Assembly: GCA_916048095.2 (NCBI GenBank)
Contig: OU696576.1
Location: 4,254,548 to 4,318,547 of the forward strand
From: Sacculina carcini
Taxonomy: Eukaryota; Arthropoda; Thecostraca; Sacculinidae
Direction: 5' to 3'
DNA: 64,000 nt
Shown: piece by piece, positions 62,645-64,000 of the stretch
Layout of the letters: each line of letters starts with the position of its first letter
Position numbering within the stretch: the first letter of the stretch is position 1
Made by a program: the position numbers and the translations under genes
Notes under the pieces: model-generated
What the model saw: only the letters and a program-made list of their open reading frames with translations
Told to the model about the DNA's origin: nothing
Databases searched by the model: none

Positions 62645-64000
62645 TCAATTCCGCTCTTTCAGTAGCATTTCATTTACATTGGCCTTGAATTTGTTCAAAT
62701 TGTTCTGCAAGAAAGCCTCCTCCTTCAACGTGTTCCAAGTAGACACAGTGGCCGGAAGAAAGCAACGTTGGAATTGTTTTGTACGACAACGAATTGGAGC
62801 CATGCACTGGGAATGCTGTTTGGATGTAAACCGTGTGCTTCTTGCTGCCACGAAATCATCAGGAATTGACTTGTTCATCGGATGATGGTCGTTGTGCTTG
62901 ATCTTGTACAGCATGCACACGCTGCTGACCTTTAGACGATGGCAAAGATCACCAAGAACCAAGTCACCACAGAGGAACTTGCAAGTTCTAACAACTCTGT
63001 TGATGAGATTGAGGTGACAATCCGCAGCAGAAGACCACACGGGGGCGCAGTACTCCAGAATTGGCAAAATGAAACAGCGAAAACAACTTTTTGAGATTGT
63101 GCTGCTACCGAACATCCGATATGCCTTTCTTATAATTCCCAGTTTCGGCGATGCCGAACAAACTAGCTTCCTAATGTGACTCTCAAACGTCAGCTTTGAG
63201 TCTACATGTACTCCCAATATTTTGAGCTCATCACACACGCTGAGTTGGGCGTCGTTTATGAGGATAGCTCCATGTGAAGGCTGAACGGTACGTGACCTAG
63301 AAACCAACAAGCATTTATATTTCGAAGTGTTCAGCATCATATTCCACCTCTCACACCACTTCAGGACGCTGCTGAGATCTTCGTTGACCGTTTGACGCAC
63401 CTGTGGTCTGTCCGAAGGAGATGAAATTACAGCCGTCAAGGTGATATCATCAGCATATCCATATACAGGGTTGCGAGTGGTTGTGTACAGGTCAGCGGTG
63501 TAAATTTTGAACAAAATAGGACCCAACACACTTCCCTGCGGGACACCGGACACAATGCTCTGCCAGCCACTGTATGCTCCATCGATAGCAACACGTTGTA
63601 CGCGATTGGATAGAAATTGATGGAAAACACTTAGCAAACGGCCGCCGACTCCAATGTTTCTCAGTTTTTGCAACAAGCCCTGGTGGCTCACACGGTCAAA
63701 TGCTGCCGAGAAATCCAACTGCACAATCCAGGCTTCACTGCCTTTGTCTAGCACTTGCTGGAGCTCATGCGTGATAGTAAGCAGAGCGTCAGTCGTGCTG
63801 AGTTTTTTGCGGTATGCAAATTGGTTTTCCGACAGCAGATTGTTGCTCTCCAGGTACTTGGACAGTCTGGAAGATATCAAGTGCTCCAATATTTTGGACA
63901 GAATCGGCGTTATTGATAGAGGCCGGTAGTTTGCAACATCAGCTGAATTGGTTCTTTTTGGTATGGGCGTGATATTCGCAACCCGCCAACATGATGGAAA
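62645..64000 (-). CDS. LINE ORF2 reverse transcriptase (C-terminal two thirds, partial at window edge)
   Basis: Open from the window edge to 62645. Motifs in order: ITPIPKRTNSADVANYRPLS (about 63920-63990), LSENQFAYRKKLSTTDALL, VQLDFSAAFDRVSHQG, SGVPQGSVLGPILF, catalytic YADDITL (about 63450), ELKILGVHVDSKLTFESHI, FILPILEYCAPVWSS, and a C-terminus ending FLPATVSTWNTLKEEAF. Homing is by target-primed reverse transcription in this class. The endonuclease is off-window. The internal ATG at 63889 is not the start. Intact over 450 codons, so recently active or selected. Confidence 0.88.
   Translation of the reverse strand, partial: FPSCWRVANITPIPKRTNSADVANYRPLSITPILSKILEHLISSRLSKYLESNNLLSENQFAYRKKLSTTDALLTITHELQQVLDKGSEAWIVQLDFSAAFDRVSHQGLLQKLRNIGVGGRLLSVFHQFLSNRVQRVAIDGAYSGWQSIVSGVPQGSVLGPILFKIYTADLYTTTRNPVYGYADDITLTAVISSPSDRPQVRQTVNEDLSSVLKWCERWNMMLNTSKYKCLLVSRSRTVQPSHGAILINDAQLSVCDELKILGVHVDSKLTFESHIRKLVCSASPKLGIIRKAYRMFGSSTISKSCFRCFILPILEYCAPVWSSAADCHLNLINRVVRTCKFLCGDLVLGDLCHRLKVSSVCMLYKIKHNDHHPMNKSIPDDFVAARSTRFTSKQHSQCMAPIRCRTKQFQRCFLPATVSTWNTLKEEAFLQNNLNKFKANVNEMLLKERN

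Larger units (their letters stand above)
61172..64000 (-). mobile_element. LINE (CR1/Jockey-like), minus strand, running off the right edge
   Basis: The 3' end is a (TAA)n tail (complement of about 61172-61191). It continues through a long AT-rich 3' UTR with tandem ATTCAATAAACAACAACAAT-type repeats (61500-62460, interrupted by a solo LTR) and ORF2 from 62645 to the window end. The RT frame is open to the edge, so this is a well-preserved copy whose 5' end lies outside. Confidence 0.85.

Overview
This is a 64 kb piece of a eukaryotic, almost certainly invertebrate animal genome, made almost entirely of layered transposable elements. A TTAGG-bearing minisatellite, many Ty3/gypsy LTR elements and I-, CR1/L2- and RTE-type LINEs fit an arthropod, but that is only a weak inference. 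I recognise one ordinary host gene: an exon for a SMIM15-like small membrane protein at 60584-60916. No bacterial-type operons, rRNA genes or CRISPR arrays are seen. Many boundaries are fixed by target-site duplications (TSDs) that I read directly.

1-17.2 kb: a nest of Ty3/gypsy elements. Two whole-looking elements, A (386-5118, minus) and B (5448-10318, plus), sit inside the 5' part of an older broken element C (plus, to about 15.27 kb). C also carries a hAT-like miniature element (11234-11518). C is followed by a protease-RT fragment of another element, D, which is cut by a hAT transposon remnant (16224-17210). 17.2-19.6 kb: two LTRs facing away from each other, one holding a solo LTR, then a 500-N assembly gap, a TTAGG minisatellite and an array of five TGACGTCA sites.

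19.6-28.8 kb: whole-looking Ty3/gypsy element F (20236-24855, minus) with LTRs identical as read, a 1.4 kb non-autonomous LTR element (25032-26461), and an orphan Ulp1-like protease domain ORF (26789-27304). A previously unnamed dispersed repeat, here called R, appears in several copies. One 8-bp site in R is seen empty, occupied by a miniature hAT-like element, and tandemly duplicated like an excision footprint. 29.1-36.6 kb: a CR1/L2-like LINE (minus) holding a 3.2 kb non-coding LTR element. 36.9-42.5 kb: a nearly intact I-like LINE (minus), flanked by a 12-bp TSD and inserted in an R copy.

43-60.5 kb: LINE graveyard. At least four copies of one I-superfamily LINE family are arranged head to tail. 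One holds a tRNA-Val-derived SINE and a 5'-truncated RTE-like LINE, each with TSDs. A two-unit diverged satellite and a second decayed LINE lie between them. 60.5-64 kb: the SMIM15-like exon, then a LINE (minus) running off the right edge with a solo LTR in its AT-rich 3' region.

The genes do not form one pathway. Each autonomous element encodes its own replication set (Gag and protease-RT-RNase H-integrase for Ty3/gypsy; nucleic-acid-binding ORF1 and endonuclease-RT for LINEs), and the non-autonomous elements presumably borrow it. The identical or near-identical LTRs of A, B and F show that LTR transposition here is recent.
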